NCBI GenBank assembly: GCA_903831635.1
Contig: CAIKYN010000340.1
Coordinates: forward strand, 1 to 15,398
Direction of reading: 5' to 3'
Source: an uncultured Spartobacteria bacterium
GTDB lineage: Bacteria; Verrucomicrobiota; Verrucomicrobiia; Chthoniobacterales; UBA6821
DNA length: 15,398 nt
This document shows, in pieces, positions 8,220 through 15,344 of the stretch; within the stretch, counting starts at the first letter, position 1, and the number at the start of each line of letters is the position of its first letter. Position numbers and translations under genes: made by a program. The notes under the pieces were generated by a model. It was not told the origin of the DNA. It did not search any database and worked only from the letters and a program-made list of their open reading frames with translations.

Positions 8220-9833
8220 ATGTCAGGCAAGCGCTATTACGGATATCAAGGAAAGTCAGGGCACCGCAGGGGAGCGGAACCAAGGGATGGTCTGTTCGGA
8301 TGGACCGTCTTCATTTTTCTTCTGATCGGCTTTGTTTTTCTCTGCTGGATGGGGAGCTACTACATCTTTGCGAATCCTGAAAAAGCAGCCAACTACCGCC
8401 TTCTCCTGAGGATGCACAAAATCGAGCCTCCGGTTAGGTTCGAGATCACGGAAGCGCCGCGTGGAGAATTTCTGAAGCCGGGCCAGCTGCTCGAGAGATT
8501 CGGATCGATGACCACCTCGGAAATCCGCAGGTTCAATTCCAACCTGCTTCGCCGATTCATCCGTAACTACCATCAGGACCGCGAACTGGTTCCCTATGCT
8601 GTCGGCACCTATCGGGTGCTCGGGACCTCGCCACTCACAAACGAGACCTTCTGCAGGCCCGGATTGGTTGCCCTGCTTCAGGCAGTTGAACAGCCTGAGG
8701 TCCTTCTGGAGCAACCCTTCACGGCACAGGACAAAGATCTTCCAGGTCTGAAGCGTTCTCTGGTGACCGGCCAGCAGATCAAGCTCGAGAAGCCTCTGGA
8801 TCTCTCGGCGGTGATCCATATCGAGCGCCTCACTGAAAATAAAATCCTCCTGACAACCATGCCCCTGCTCTACGGCACCTATGGTGCGGCAAAGGGAGAA
8901 ACCAGCTTCTCACTCGAGCCGCCGGAGGAGCTGAATCTCGAAGCTGGCCTCCCGATTCTTTCAATCGCCGACATCTCTCGCCTGTCCGGAGGGAAGATCA
9001 AGGGTGATAATGACAAGGTGGGTAATGATGGCGAGAAACCATCAGGACACCTCAGCAGGATTGCCGAGGAGATGGCGACTCCAACTCCTGAACCGAGAGT
9101 TGCCAAAGCCCTGCCTGTCAATCAGCCACCAGCCCTTCATGAAGTAGCGCCTGCATCTCCAGCAGAGAAATCACCCCAAGTCGCCCGAGCCATCCCGGTG
9201 AATGAACCAGCAGTTCTACCCGCCATTCCCGTAAGTACCCCGATCGGGAATGAAAACACACCGGCTATTCCCCGTGCCATTCCCGTAGGCACGCCATTGC
9301 CGACGCCTACTCCCGTCACTACTCCCGTCGCTACCCAGACTCCATTGCCGACTCCGAAAGCAACGCCCTCCCCCACCCCCAAGCCGAGCCCATCACCTGC
9401 AGTCTCCCTCCCGTCCAACGCAACCAGCATGACAGCGACCAACCAACCCGTGGTAGCAAGACCTTCGGAAATATGGCCTGTCTACGAGCCTGGGAAAATG
9501 CCCCGCGGACGCCTGGTGGAGTCCTCGGAGGCGCAGGCCATGGCTTCGAAGGGAATCGGAGGCGAGCGCCATTATCTTCAGGGGCGCTTTGCAGTCACGG
9601 CCTCGGGCAATGGACGCGCCGTATTCCGACCGCAGGGCGCCATTGCAGGGGTTCCTCTGGGGCCCAATGCACGCATCCGCGTGATCGTTGATTTCCCTTC
9701 AGGCGCAACCCCTCCTGCCGAGGGCAATGTGATTTCCAGAGACAACCTCCGTCCCTTCCAGATCACCTCGGTGAAACGTGGGGATGATGGCCAGATCAAT
9801 ATCTACGCCCGCGAGATCACGAGAGGGCAGTAA
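8220..9833 (+). CDS. Membrane-anchored protein of unknown function with Pro/Thr-rich linker
   Basis: I do not recognise this 537-residue protein. I chose the ATG at 8220 because AAAGGA lies just before it; an upstream in-frame TTG at 8181 would add 13 residues with no such site. Layout: a short basic N-terminus (residues 1-22, including HRRGAEPR); one hydrophobic membrane segment at about 25-50; a mixed region at about 55-270; a Pro/Thr/Ala linker at about 290-405 with RAIPVNEP-like repeats; and a C-terminal domain of about 115 residues rich in beta-strand-like stretches (GRFAVTASGNGRAVFRP, ARIRVIVDFPSG, QINIYAREITRGQ). The basic N-terminus suggests the bulk of the protein is outside the cytoplasm. 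No catalytic motif was seen. It may be co-transcribed with the Fe-S carrier gene upstream, with no evident functional tie. Confidence 0.82.
   Translation: MSGKRYYGYQGKSGHRRGAEPRDGLFGWTVFIFLLIGFVFLCWMGSYYIFANPEKAANYRLLLRMHKIEPPVRFEITEAPRGEFLKPGQLLERFGSMTTSEIRRFNSNLLRRFIRNYHQDRELVPYAVGTYRVLGTSPLTNETFCRPGLVALLQAVEQPEVLLEQPFTAQDKDLPGLKRSLVTGQQIKLEKPLDLSAVIHIERLTENKILLTTMPLLYGTYGAAKGETSFSLEPPEELNLEAGLPILSIADISRLSGGKIKGDNDKVGNDGEKPSGHLSRIAEEMATPTPEPRVAKALPVNQPPALHEVAPASPAEKSPQVARAIPVNEPAVLPAIPVSTPIGNENTPAIPRAIPVGTPLPTPTPVTTPVATQTPLPTPKATPSPTPKPSPSPAVSLPSNATSMTATNQPVVARPSEIWPVYEPGKMPRGRLVESSEAQAMASKGIGGERHYLQGRFAVTASGNGRAVFRPQGAIAGVPLGPNARIRVIVDFPSGATPPAEGNVISRDNLRPFQITSVKRGDDGQINIYAREITRGQ
9099..9410 (+). 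repeat. Pro/Thr-rich linker with RAIPVxxP repeats
   Basis: Inside the membrane-protein gene the peptide repeats KALPVNQP, RAIPVNEP, PAIPVSTP and RAIPVGTP. It then runs into a TPTPVTTPVAT / PTPKPSPSP tract. The matching DNA (GCCATTCCCGTA) recurs near 9222 and 9274. This is low-complexity, probably extended linker sequence that may vary in length between strains. Confidence 0.7.
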
Positions 9834-9867
9834 TCGAGCGGCCAGGGCCCGCGAGGGATGAGTCATT

Positions 9868-10055
9868 GCCACAAAATGCACAAGTGGCACATAAAATAAG
9901 CTTCTGGGAGAGATGGCTTTATCAAATAACGACTCCCCAGTCTCCATGGCTTTCTGCAGTTCTGCTCAAGCTACCAGTCCATCATACAATTCCATCACCA
10001 GCTGGGCGTTGATAACTTCGGTTCCACCCTTTGTGCGTTTTGTGCATTTTGTGGC
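9868..10055. repeat. Inverted pair of 9-base-unit arrays (REP-like intergenic element)
   Basis: The left arm (9868-9893) and right arm (10030-10055) are reverse complements at 22 of 26 bases, including a perfect 16-base outer core GCCACAAAATGCACAA / TTGTGCATTTTGTGGC. On the plus strand the right arm is a three-fold tandem of a 9-base unit: TTTGTGCGT, TTTGTGCAT, TTTGTGGCT. The left arm is a more decayed inverted version. The 136 bases between the arms hold no supported gene. It fills most of the 269-base gap between the membrane-protein and methyltransferase genes. It resembles short GTG-containing intergenic tandem repeats I recall from this part of the bacterial tree, but family membership is unproven. 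Confidence 0.6.
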
Positions 10056-10102
10056 TAAACCTTTTTTGAAACTGCTCTAATCTTGAAGCTCTGCTTCTCT
10101 TC

Positions 10103-11266
10103 ATGATCTCAGAACTTCAGGTCTCTCCAACGCCGCTCCTTCAAGTCATCCACCAGGAGATAACCGATGTCGGGGGAGCCATTCCCTTCCGCCGCTTCAT
10201 GGAACTGGCACTTTATCATCCTCAGCATGGCTACTATGCCTCTGGGAGGGCCCGAGTCGGCAAGGAGGGTGACTTTTTCACCAGCGTTAGCCTCGGAAGC
10301 ATCTATGGGAGGCTCCTTGCCTCAGTCTGCCGGGATGTCTGGGAGCGTTTGGGAAAACCTACTGAGTTCACCATCGTCGAGCAGGGAGCCAATGACGCCA
10401 GCATGGCTGCCGATATTCTCGGGGCCATCGCAGGAGTTGGAGACTCCTTCAACCAAGCCGTGCGACTCGTCATCGTGGAGCCTTACCAGGCGAATCGGGA
10501 TCGCCAGAAACAAAAGTTGGCGGCATTCAAAAACGTCACCTGGGCTTCCTCCTTGGAAGAGTTACCGGAGTTCACCGGCATCCATCTCTCCAACGAGTTG
10601 CTGGATGCCTTTCCCGTCGATTCCCTTCGCTGGAATGGATCTGCATGGGAGGAGGAGTGCGTCGTACAGGAAGCAGAAGAACTACGCTGGGACAGACGTC
10701 CCATCACGACTCCAGAACTCCTGGCTGCCGCAGAAAATCTCCCGAAGAATCTCCCACAAGAATTCCGCATCGAGATTAATCAGGGGATTCAACCATGGCT
10801 CTCCACTCTGCATGCCAAGCTCAAACGCGGAGTCATCCTGACCGTCGACTATGGTCAGGCGGGAGAAGACCGCTATGCTCCGCACCGCGCCGATGGCACA
10901 CTGCTGGCATTCAAAAAACACGAGCGGTTCAACGACCCACTTCCAGAGCCAGGACTGAGGGACATTACAGCCCAAGTCGATTTTACAACCCTAGCCCGAT
11001 CAGCACGCGAGGTCGGTTTTGAAATCCTAGGTTATAGTGATCAGCACCATTTTCTCGTCGGAGCGGCTGAACCATGGCTGCGGTCGCTCGGCGATTTTAC
11101 GGATCAAAGCGATGCTGCAAGGCAGGATCTCAGCGCCCTACAAACACTCCTGAATCCGGGATCCATGGGGATCCAGTTCAAGGCGATCGCCCTAGGGAAA
11201 GATTTCCCATCGGAACCTTCCCTAGGCTGCTTCAAGTACCAACGCCCAGGGGTAGGAGCACTCTAA
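10103..11266 (+). CDS. SAM-dependent methyltransferase, MidA/NDUFAF7 family
   Basis: This 387-residue protein matches the MidA (Methyltransf_28) family, which includes the mitochondrial complex I assembly arginine methyltransferase NDUFAF7; bacterial substrates are largely unknown. Family marks are IPFRRFMELALYHPQHGYY (residues 27-45), GDFFTSVSLGSIYGRLLA (56-73), the SAM-binding strand IVEQGANDASMAADIL (91-106), LSNELLDAFPVDSLRW (162-177), and ILTVDYGQAGEDRYAP (245-260) leading to TLLAFKKHERFNDPL. The SAM loop reads EQGANDAS where many homologues have a more glycine-rich E-GxGxG form, but the rest is intact. The start has no Shine-Dalgarno; the leader holds GAAGC-TCT-GCTTC just before the ATG. 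It converges on sufD with only 5 bases between the stops. Confidence 0.88.
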   Translation: MISELQVSPTPLLQVIHQEITDVGGAIPFRRFMELALYHPQHGYYASGRARVGKEGDFFTSVSLGSIYGRLLASVCRDVWERLGKPTEFTIVEQGANDASMAADILGAIAGVGDSFNQAVRLVIVEPYQANRDRQKQKLAAFKNVTWASSLEELPEFTGIHLSNELLDAFPVDSLRWNGSAWEEECVVQEAEELRWDRRPITTPELLAAAENLPKNLPQEFRIEINQGIQPWLSTLHAKLKRGVILTVDYGQAGEDRYAPHRADGTLLAFKKHERFNDPLPEPGLRDITAQVDFTTLARSAREVGFEILGYSDQHHFLVGAAEPWLRSLGDFTDQSDAARQDLSALQTLLNPGSMGIQFKAIALGKDFPSEPSLGCFKYQRPGVGAL

Positions 11267-11271
11267 TAGCA

Positions 11272-12564
11272 CTAGACGTTCAGATTGAGTTTGCGGTCGA
11301 GGATCTCTCCCAAATGCGCTTGGAGATCTTCATTCTCAAGGCGCTCGAGGACAGTTCCGAAGAAGCCACGAACGATGAGTTGGGCCGCCTGCTTGGGAGG
11401 AATGCCACGGGCCATCATGTAGAAGAGTTCGTCCTCATTGAGTTCGCCGGAAGTCGCGCCATGAGTACAGCGGACATTATCGGCAAGGATCTCAAGTCCG
11501 GGCATCGAGTTGGCCTCGGCCTCGTCACTGAGCATCAAATTCCTAACCTTCTGATAGGCATCGGTTTCGTGCGCAGCTTCCTCGACCTTGATCAGGCCTG
11601 CGAAGATGGTCCGTGAGGAATCCGCAAGGGCATTGTGGTAGAGCAGATCACTCGTGGCACGGGGAGCGAAATGATCTTGGAAGGTCCGCTGGTCAATCTC
11701 ACGGGTGCCGCTTGCGGGATTGATCGAGAGCATGACGCTACGCGATTCCTCACCAAGGAGGTGGCTGTCGCTTTCACCACGGATATAGGCTCCTCCGAGA
11801 TTCATCTGCAGGGCGGTCGAAACAGCCTGCTTCTCTACTTCAGTGGTGTTGATATGGAATGCGGTTGCCTTGTCACTCCAATCCTGGACACCGACGTAAT
11901 GCAGCTTTGCATTCGTTCCCAGCGTAAGGTCATTCACGGCAATAGCCAGAGAACGCTCCTCCCGCGATGAGACAAAGTGATCAATCACGGTGGCGGAAGC
12001 GCCCTCACCCAGGACGATCAGGGTGTGGGGAAAGATGGTGGTATTCTCCCCCTCGACCCAATGCCAGATCTCGATCGGTTTCTCGATCACGACTCCCTGA
12101 GGGACATAAACGAATGCGCCGGATCGCAGATGAGCACGGTGAAGAGCAGCGAATTTCTTGGAACCAAGGCGCACCTCGGAAGTCATGAAGCTCTTACGGA
12201 AGAGTTCTTCGTGGTTCTTGGCGGCCTCCTCCAGCGGCAGGAGAAGAACTCCGGCAGGCAATCCAGCCTGATCGTTGTGAATGAGAACTTCATTCGCGAA
12301 GATGAGCTTCGCGGCGAGACTGGTGTGCGCCGAGGATCGGGTGATGAGTGAGGCTGCATCCTGGACGGGCACTGCGGCATGGAAATCAGAGAGGTCGATC
12401 GCCTTCAGATTAGCAAAACGCCATGGTTCGTCAGTGCGCTTTGGCTGGCGCAGGGATTGAAAAATCTCCCAAGCCTCCTGCTGGTCCTTACGGAACCATT
12501 CAGGCCAGTGATTAAGGGTGCTCGAAGTCGCTATCTCGGCGGGAAAAGAGGTGGAGATGCTCAT
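11272..12564 (-). CDS. sufD: Fe-S cluster assembly protein SufD
   Basis: SufD pairs with SufB and the ATPase SufC to form the SufBC2D scaffold on which Fe-S clusters are built. The protein is 430 residues. It has a variable N-terminal part, then the SufB/SufD beta-helix core (GAFVYVPQGVVIEKPIEIWHW, HTLIVLGEGASATVIDHF in pieces), and a C-terminal helical end. The segment NVRCTHGATSG (about residues 364-374) carries the histidine, His368, that matches the functionally important SufD His of E. coli (His360). ELFYMMARGIPPKQAAQLIVRGFF is the conserved SufC-contact end. Its ATG overlaps the sufB stop by 4 bases (ATGA), so translational coupling is likely. It is the last gene of the suf run. Confidence 0.95.
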   Translation of the reverse strand: MSISTSFPAEIATSSTLNHWPEWFRKDQQEAWEIFQSLRQPKRTDEPWRFANLKAIDLSDFHAAVPVQDAASLITRSSAHTSLAAKLIFANEVLIHNDQAGLPAGVLLLPLEEAAKNHEELFRKSFMTSEVRLGSKKFAALHRAHLRSGAFVYVPQGVVIEKPIEIWHWVEGENTTIFPHTLIVLGEGASATVIDHFVSSREERSLAIAVNDLTLGTNAKLHYVGVQDWSDKATAFHINTTEVEKQAVSTALQMNLGGAYIRGESDSHLLGEESRSVMLSINPASGTREIDQRTFQDHFAPRATSDLLYHNALADSSRTIFAGLIKVEEAAHETDAYQKVRNLMLSDEAEANSMPGLEILADNVRCTHGATSGELNEDELFYMMARGIPPKQAAQLIVRGFFGTVLERLENEDLQAHLGEILDRKLNLNV

Positions 12565-13973
12565 CCGACCGATCCCTCCATCTCGAGATCAATGAGTCGC
12601 TTCAGCTCGACGGAATATTCCATCGGGAACTGCTGGACGAGATCGTTCACAAAACCGTTCACCGCAAGACTCATGGCTGCTGCTTCACTCAGACCGCGCT
12701 GCTGCATGTAGAAGATCTGCTCCGCACTGATCTGGCTGACGCTTGCCTCGTGTTGGACGGCATTTCCCTGCCCACGCACGCTGATGGCGGGATAGGTGTC
12801 GGTGCGGCTGTGGCTGTTGATGAGCAGGGCGTCGCACTCGGTGTTGTTCTTGCACCCCTTCAGATGCTTCGGGACATGGACCATGCCGCGGTAGGTGGAG
12901 CGACCCGATCCAAGACTGATCGACTTGGAGATGATGTTGCTGGTCGTGTTATCGGCTGCATGGATCATCTTGGCACCTGTGTCCTGATGCTGGCCATCAC
13001 CGGCCAGAGCGATCGAGACAACCTCTCCGCGAGCGCCCTTCCCCTTCATGACAACACCGGGATACTTCATGGTGAGCCGTGAACCGATATTGCAGTCAAT
13101 CCACTTCACTTCGGCATCCTCGTGGGCGATACCGCGCTTGGTCACGAGGTTAAAGACATTCGAGCTCCAGTTCTGGACCGTGATGTACTGGATCTTGGCA
13201 CCCTTCATGGCGACAAGTTCCACAACAGCGCTGTGTAGCGTGGCGGTCTCGAACTTCGGTGCAGTGCATCCCTCCATGTAGGTGAGTTCGGCACCCTCAT
13301 CGGCGATGATGAGCGTTCTCTCAAACTGACCGAAGTTCTGTGCATTGATGCGGAAGTAGGCCTGAAGCGGATGCTTCACCTTCACTCCGGGCGGGACATA
13401 GATAAAGCTGCCACCACTGAAGACTGCCGAATTGAGCGCTGAGAACTTGTTGTCACCGCTCGGGATGACCTTACCGAACCATTTCTTGAAGATTTCAGGA
13501 TGCTCCTTCAGCCCCTCGGTGGAGCCGACAAAAATGACTCCCTGCTCCCCGACAGCGGCCTTGATGTTCGAGTAGGCCGCCTCGCTATCGAACTGGGCCT
13601 CCACACCGGCAAGGAACTTGCGCTCCTGCTCGGGAATGCCGAGACGCTCGAAGGTCTTTTTAATATCATCGGGGACCTCGTCCCAGGTTCGCTTGGGAAC
13701 CTGTCCCTGCGAGAGGTAGTAACGAATGTTCTCAAAGACGATATTCTCCAGATCCTTGGTCGCCCAATGTGTCGGCATCGGCTTCTCGAGGAACTTGCGG
13801 TAACCCTCCTTGCGGAATTCACGGACCCAATCAGGATCGCCCTTCACATCGCTGATGTAGTCGATCGTCGCCTCGTTCAGTCCGATGCCTGCATCGAAGG
13901 CGTAGTCCATCTCGTAGCGAAAATCGCCGACGGAACGGTCGATATCGATGTCGGGTTTGGTTTCGGTAGTCAT
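12561..13973 (-). CDS. sufB: Fe-S cluster assembly scaffold protein SufB
   Basis: This is the core scaffold subunit that receives sulfur and holds the nascent cluster. At 470 residues it is a standard length. FIYVPPGVKVKHPLQAYFRIN (190-210, in pieces), TLIIADEGAELTYMEGCTAP (220-239), the NWSSNVFNLVTKRG segment, and the C-terminal QHEASVSQISAEQIFYMQQRG are all clear SufB marks. Cys236 in EGCTAPK matches the E. coli Cys254 region, and His408 in VQHEA matches the conserved His. Where E. coli has Cys405, this protein appears to read HSRTD, which I recall as common outside Proteobacteria; an alignment is needed to confirm it. The gene is 85 bases behind sufC with a stem-loop in the gap, and it overlaps sufD by 4 bases. 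The leader is pyrimidine-rich (CCTTTTCT) with no Shine-Dalgarno. Confidence 0.97.
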   Translation of the reverse strand: MTTETKPDIDIDRSVGDFRYEMDYAFDAGIGLNEATIDYISDVKGDPDWVREFRKEGYRKFLEKPMPTHWATKDLENIVFENIRYYLSQGQVPKRTWDEVPDDIKKTFERLGIPEQERKFLAGVEAQFDSEAAYSNIKAAVGEQGVIFVGSTEGLKEHPEIFKKWFGKVIPSGDNKFSALNSAVFSGGSFIYVPPGVKVKHPLQAYFRINAQNFGQFERTLIIADEGAELTYMEGCTAPKFETATLHSAVVELVAMKGAKIQYITVQNWSSNVFNLVTKRGIAHEDAEVKWIDCNIGSRLTMKYPGVVMKGKGARGEVVSIALAGDGQHQDTGAKMIHAADNTTSNIISKSISLGSGRSTYRGMVHVPKHLKGCKNNTECDALLINSHSRTDTYPAISVRGQGNAVQHEASVSQISAEQIFYMQQRGLSEAAAMSLAVNGFVNDLVQQFPMEYSVELKRLIDLEMEGSVG

Positions 13974-13994
13974 AGAAAAGGTAGGTTAGGCTGA

Positions 13995-14060
13995 AGTCTG
14001 TTAGACTTTTAGGTTCTGAGTCTTGATTCGGTTAGTGGCTGGCTATTAGTCCAACAGACT
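13995..14060 (-). promoter_or_regulatory. Intercistronic stem-loop between sufC and sufB
   Basis: AGTCTGTTAGACT (13995-14007) and AGTCCAACAGACT (14048-14060) are reverse complements at 12 of 13 bases. In minus-strand RNA they pair over 13 positions with one G-U wobble, closing a 40-base loop. The right arm overlaps the sufC stop codon. Each arm can also form its own small hairpin (AGTCT-GTT-AGACT; AGTC-CAACA-GACT), so two folds compete. It may set the SufC:SufB ratio by attenuation or protect an mRNA end; this is inferred from structure only. Confidence 0.5.
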
Positions 14061-14841
14061 AAACTGCTGATTTACCTGCGGAGTATTCCTTCTCGACCCA
14101 GTCGTATCCCTCGGCCTCGAGTTTCAAAGCGAGATCCTTGTCACCACTGTGGATGATCCGCCCCTCGGACATGACATGGACCTTGTCGGGAACGATGTAA
14201 TCGAGCAGGCGCTGGTAGTGGGTGATCACCAGCATGCCGATGTTCGGGCCACGGAGGGCATTCACACCTGCGGAAACGATCTTGAGCGCATCGATGTCGA
14301 GTCCGCTATCAGTCTCATCAAGGACGGCATAGGAGGGCTCGAGCATCGCCATCTGGAGGATCTCGCAGCGCTTCTTCTCACCGCCGGAGAAACCTTCATT
14401 CACTGAACGGGAGGTGAAATTACGTGGCACGCTGAGGGCATCCATCTTGGAGTAGAGCTTGGCGTAGTAGTCGGTCGCCTCGAGTTCCTCTCCCTCGGGA
14501 AGGCGAGCCTGAAGCGCGGCACGGATGAAGTTGGCGATGGTGACGCCTGGGATTTCCATCGGATACTGGAAGGCAAGGAAGAGTCCGAGGCGGGCCCGCA
14601 CGTCAGGCTCAATACCTAGGATGCTCTCCCCATCGAGCAGAACATCACCGGAGGTCACGGTGTAATCGGGATGGCCGGCCATGATCTTGGCAAGCGTGCT
14701 CTTGCCGGCACCGTTCTTGCCCATGATGGCGTGAACCTCTCCCTTGGGGATGTCGAGGGTCAGTCCTTTGAGGATCGGCTTGTCACCGATAGAGGCGTGT
14801 AGATCCCGAATGGAAAGTGAAGAAGAGGAAGGAGCGGACAT
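14059..14841 (-). CDS. sufC: Fe-S cluster assembly ATPase SufC
   Basis: SufC is the ABC-type ATPase that drives conformational change of the SufB-SufD scaffold. All nucleotide-binding motifs are visible in the 260 residues: Walker A GKNGAGKST (41-49), signature FSGGEKKR (151-158), Walker B YAVLDETDSGLD (171-182) and the switch His208 in ITHYQRLLDYI. FLAFQYPMEIPGV (88-100) is the Q-loop region typical of SufC, not of transport ATPases, and no membrane segment accompanies it. It starts 6 bases after the regulator stop, so the two are almost certainly co-transcribed, and sufB follows after a structured 85-base gap. No Shine-Dalgarno is visible. Confidence 0.97.
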   Translation of the reverse strand: MSAPSSSSLSIRDLHASIGDKPILKGLTLDIPKGEVHAIMGKNGAGKSTLAKIMAGHPDYTVTSGDVLLDGESILGIEPDVRARLGLFLAFQYPMEIPGVTIANFIRAALQARLPEGEELEATDYYAKLYSKMDALSVPRNFTSRSVNEGFSGGEKKRCEILQMAMLEPSYAVLDETDSGLDIDALKIVSAGVNALRGPNIGMLVITHYQRLLDYIVPDKVHVMSEGRIIHSGDKDLALKLEAEGYDWVEKEYSAGKSAV

Positions 14842-14847
14842 GGTCGG

Positions 14848-15330
14848 TTACTTGATGGTTGGTTTGGAGTGATGGATTTTTTTGGAATGTGTACTGCAAT
14901 CGGCGCAGAGGCCACGCAGTGAGACATCGTGCTGGGTTACCAGGAATCCGGAGGGGAGTTTCCATCCCTTGTCCTGGTTTTGGGAAAATTCGATGTCGGA
15001 GATCTGCCCGCATTCCGTGCAGTGAAAGTGGCCATGCTCCTGCAGGTTGGCGCAAAAGCGGGTCGGTTCCCGATCAACATGGACGGCCTTCACCAAGCCG
15101 CTGCCGACCATGGTCTCAAGGCAGTTGTAGACCGTGGCGAGCGAGATCGAGGGCATCCGCTTCTGGGCACGAATGAAGACCTCCGTGGCCGTGGGATGAT
15201 CCCTCTTGTCCATCAGCACCTCGTAAACCTGACGACGCTGCGGCGTCAGCCTCAGCCCCCCCTGTACCATTGCCGACGCATACTGCCCCATCGGGCACTC
15301 GTTGGAGGGAATGGATGAAGGTTTCTTCAT
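14848..15330 (-). CDS. Fur-family metalloregulator, PerR-like
   Basis: This is a DNA-binding metal- or peroxide-sensing repressor. I use the ATG at 15330 (160 residues); an in-frame TTG at 15381 would extend it by 17 residues but has no better support. The winged-helix part spans about residues 24-90, with RLTPQRRQVYEVL and the recognition stretch SISLATVYNCLETMV. The dimer part carries CTEC (Cys104, Cys107) and CADC (Cys142, Cys145), the four-cysteine structural zinc site usual in PerR-type members. His45 in DHPTA, His101 and His103 in HGHFHC, and Asp112 are candidate regulatory metal ligands. PerR, Fur or Irr-like sensing cannot be told apart by eye. It lies 6 bases before sufC, so it is the likely regulator of the suf genes. 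Confidence 0.9.
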   Translation of the reverse strand: MKKPSSIPSNECPMGQYASAMVQGGLRLTPQRRQVYEVLMDKRDHPTATEVFIRAQKRMPSISLATVYNCLETMVGSGLVKAVHVDREPTRFCANLQEHGHFHCTECGQISDIEFSQNQDKGWKLPSGFLVTQHDVSLRGLCADCSTHSKKIHHSKPTIK

Positions 15331-15344
15331 GAGATAGAGTCTCA
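15330..15344 (-). promoter_or_regulatory. Possible operator at the regulator start
   Basis: TGAGA-CTCTA-TCTCA is a perfect 5-5-5 inverted repeat whose last base is the first base of the ATG. GATAATTTGAGA lies just upstream and has a faint Fur-box flavour (GATAAT). It could be an autoregulatory site of the regulator or a small hairpin at the start codon. It is short enough to arise by chance. Confidence 0.2.

Noticed and set aside
9699..9947. 82-codon minus-strand frame overlapping the 3' end of the membrane-protein gene
   Set aside because: It crosses the left inverted-repeat arm and the antisense of a well-supported gene, and shows no family resemblance. Only the part in the intergenic region is kept as a weak remnant observation.
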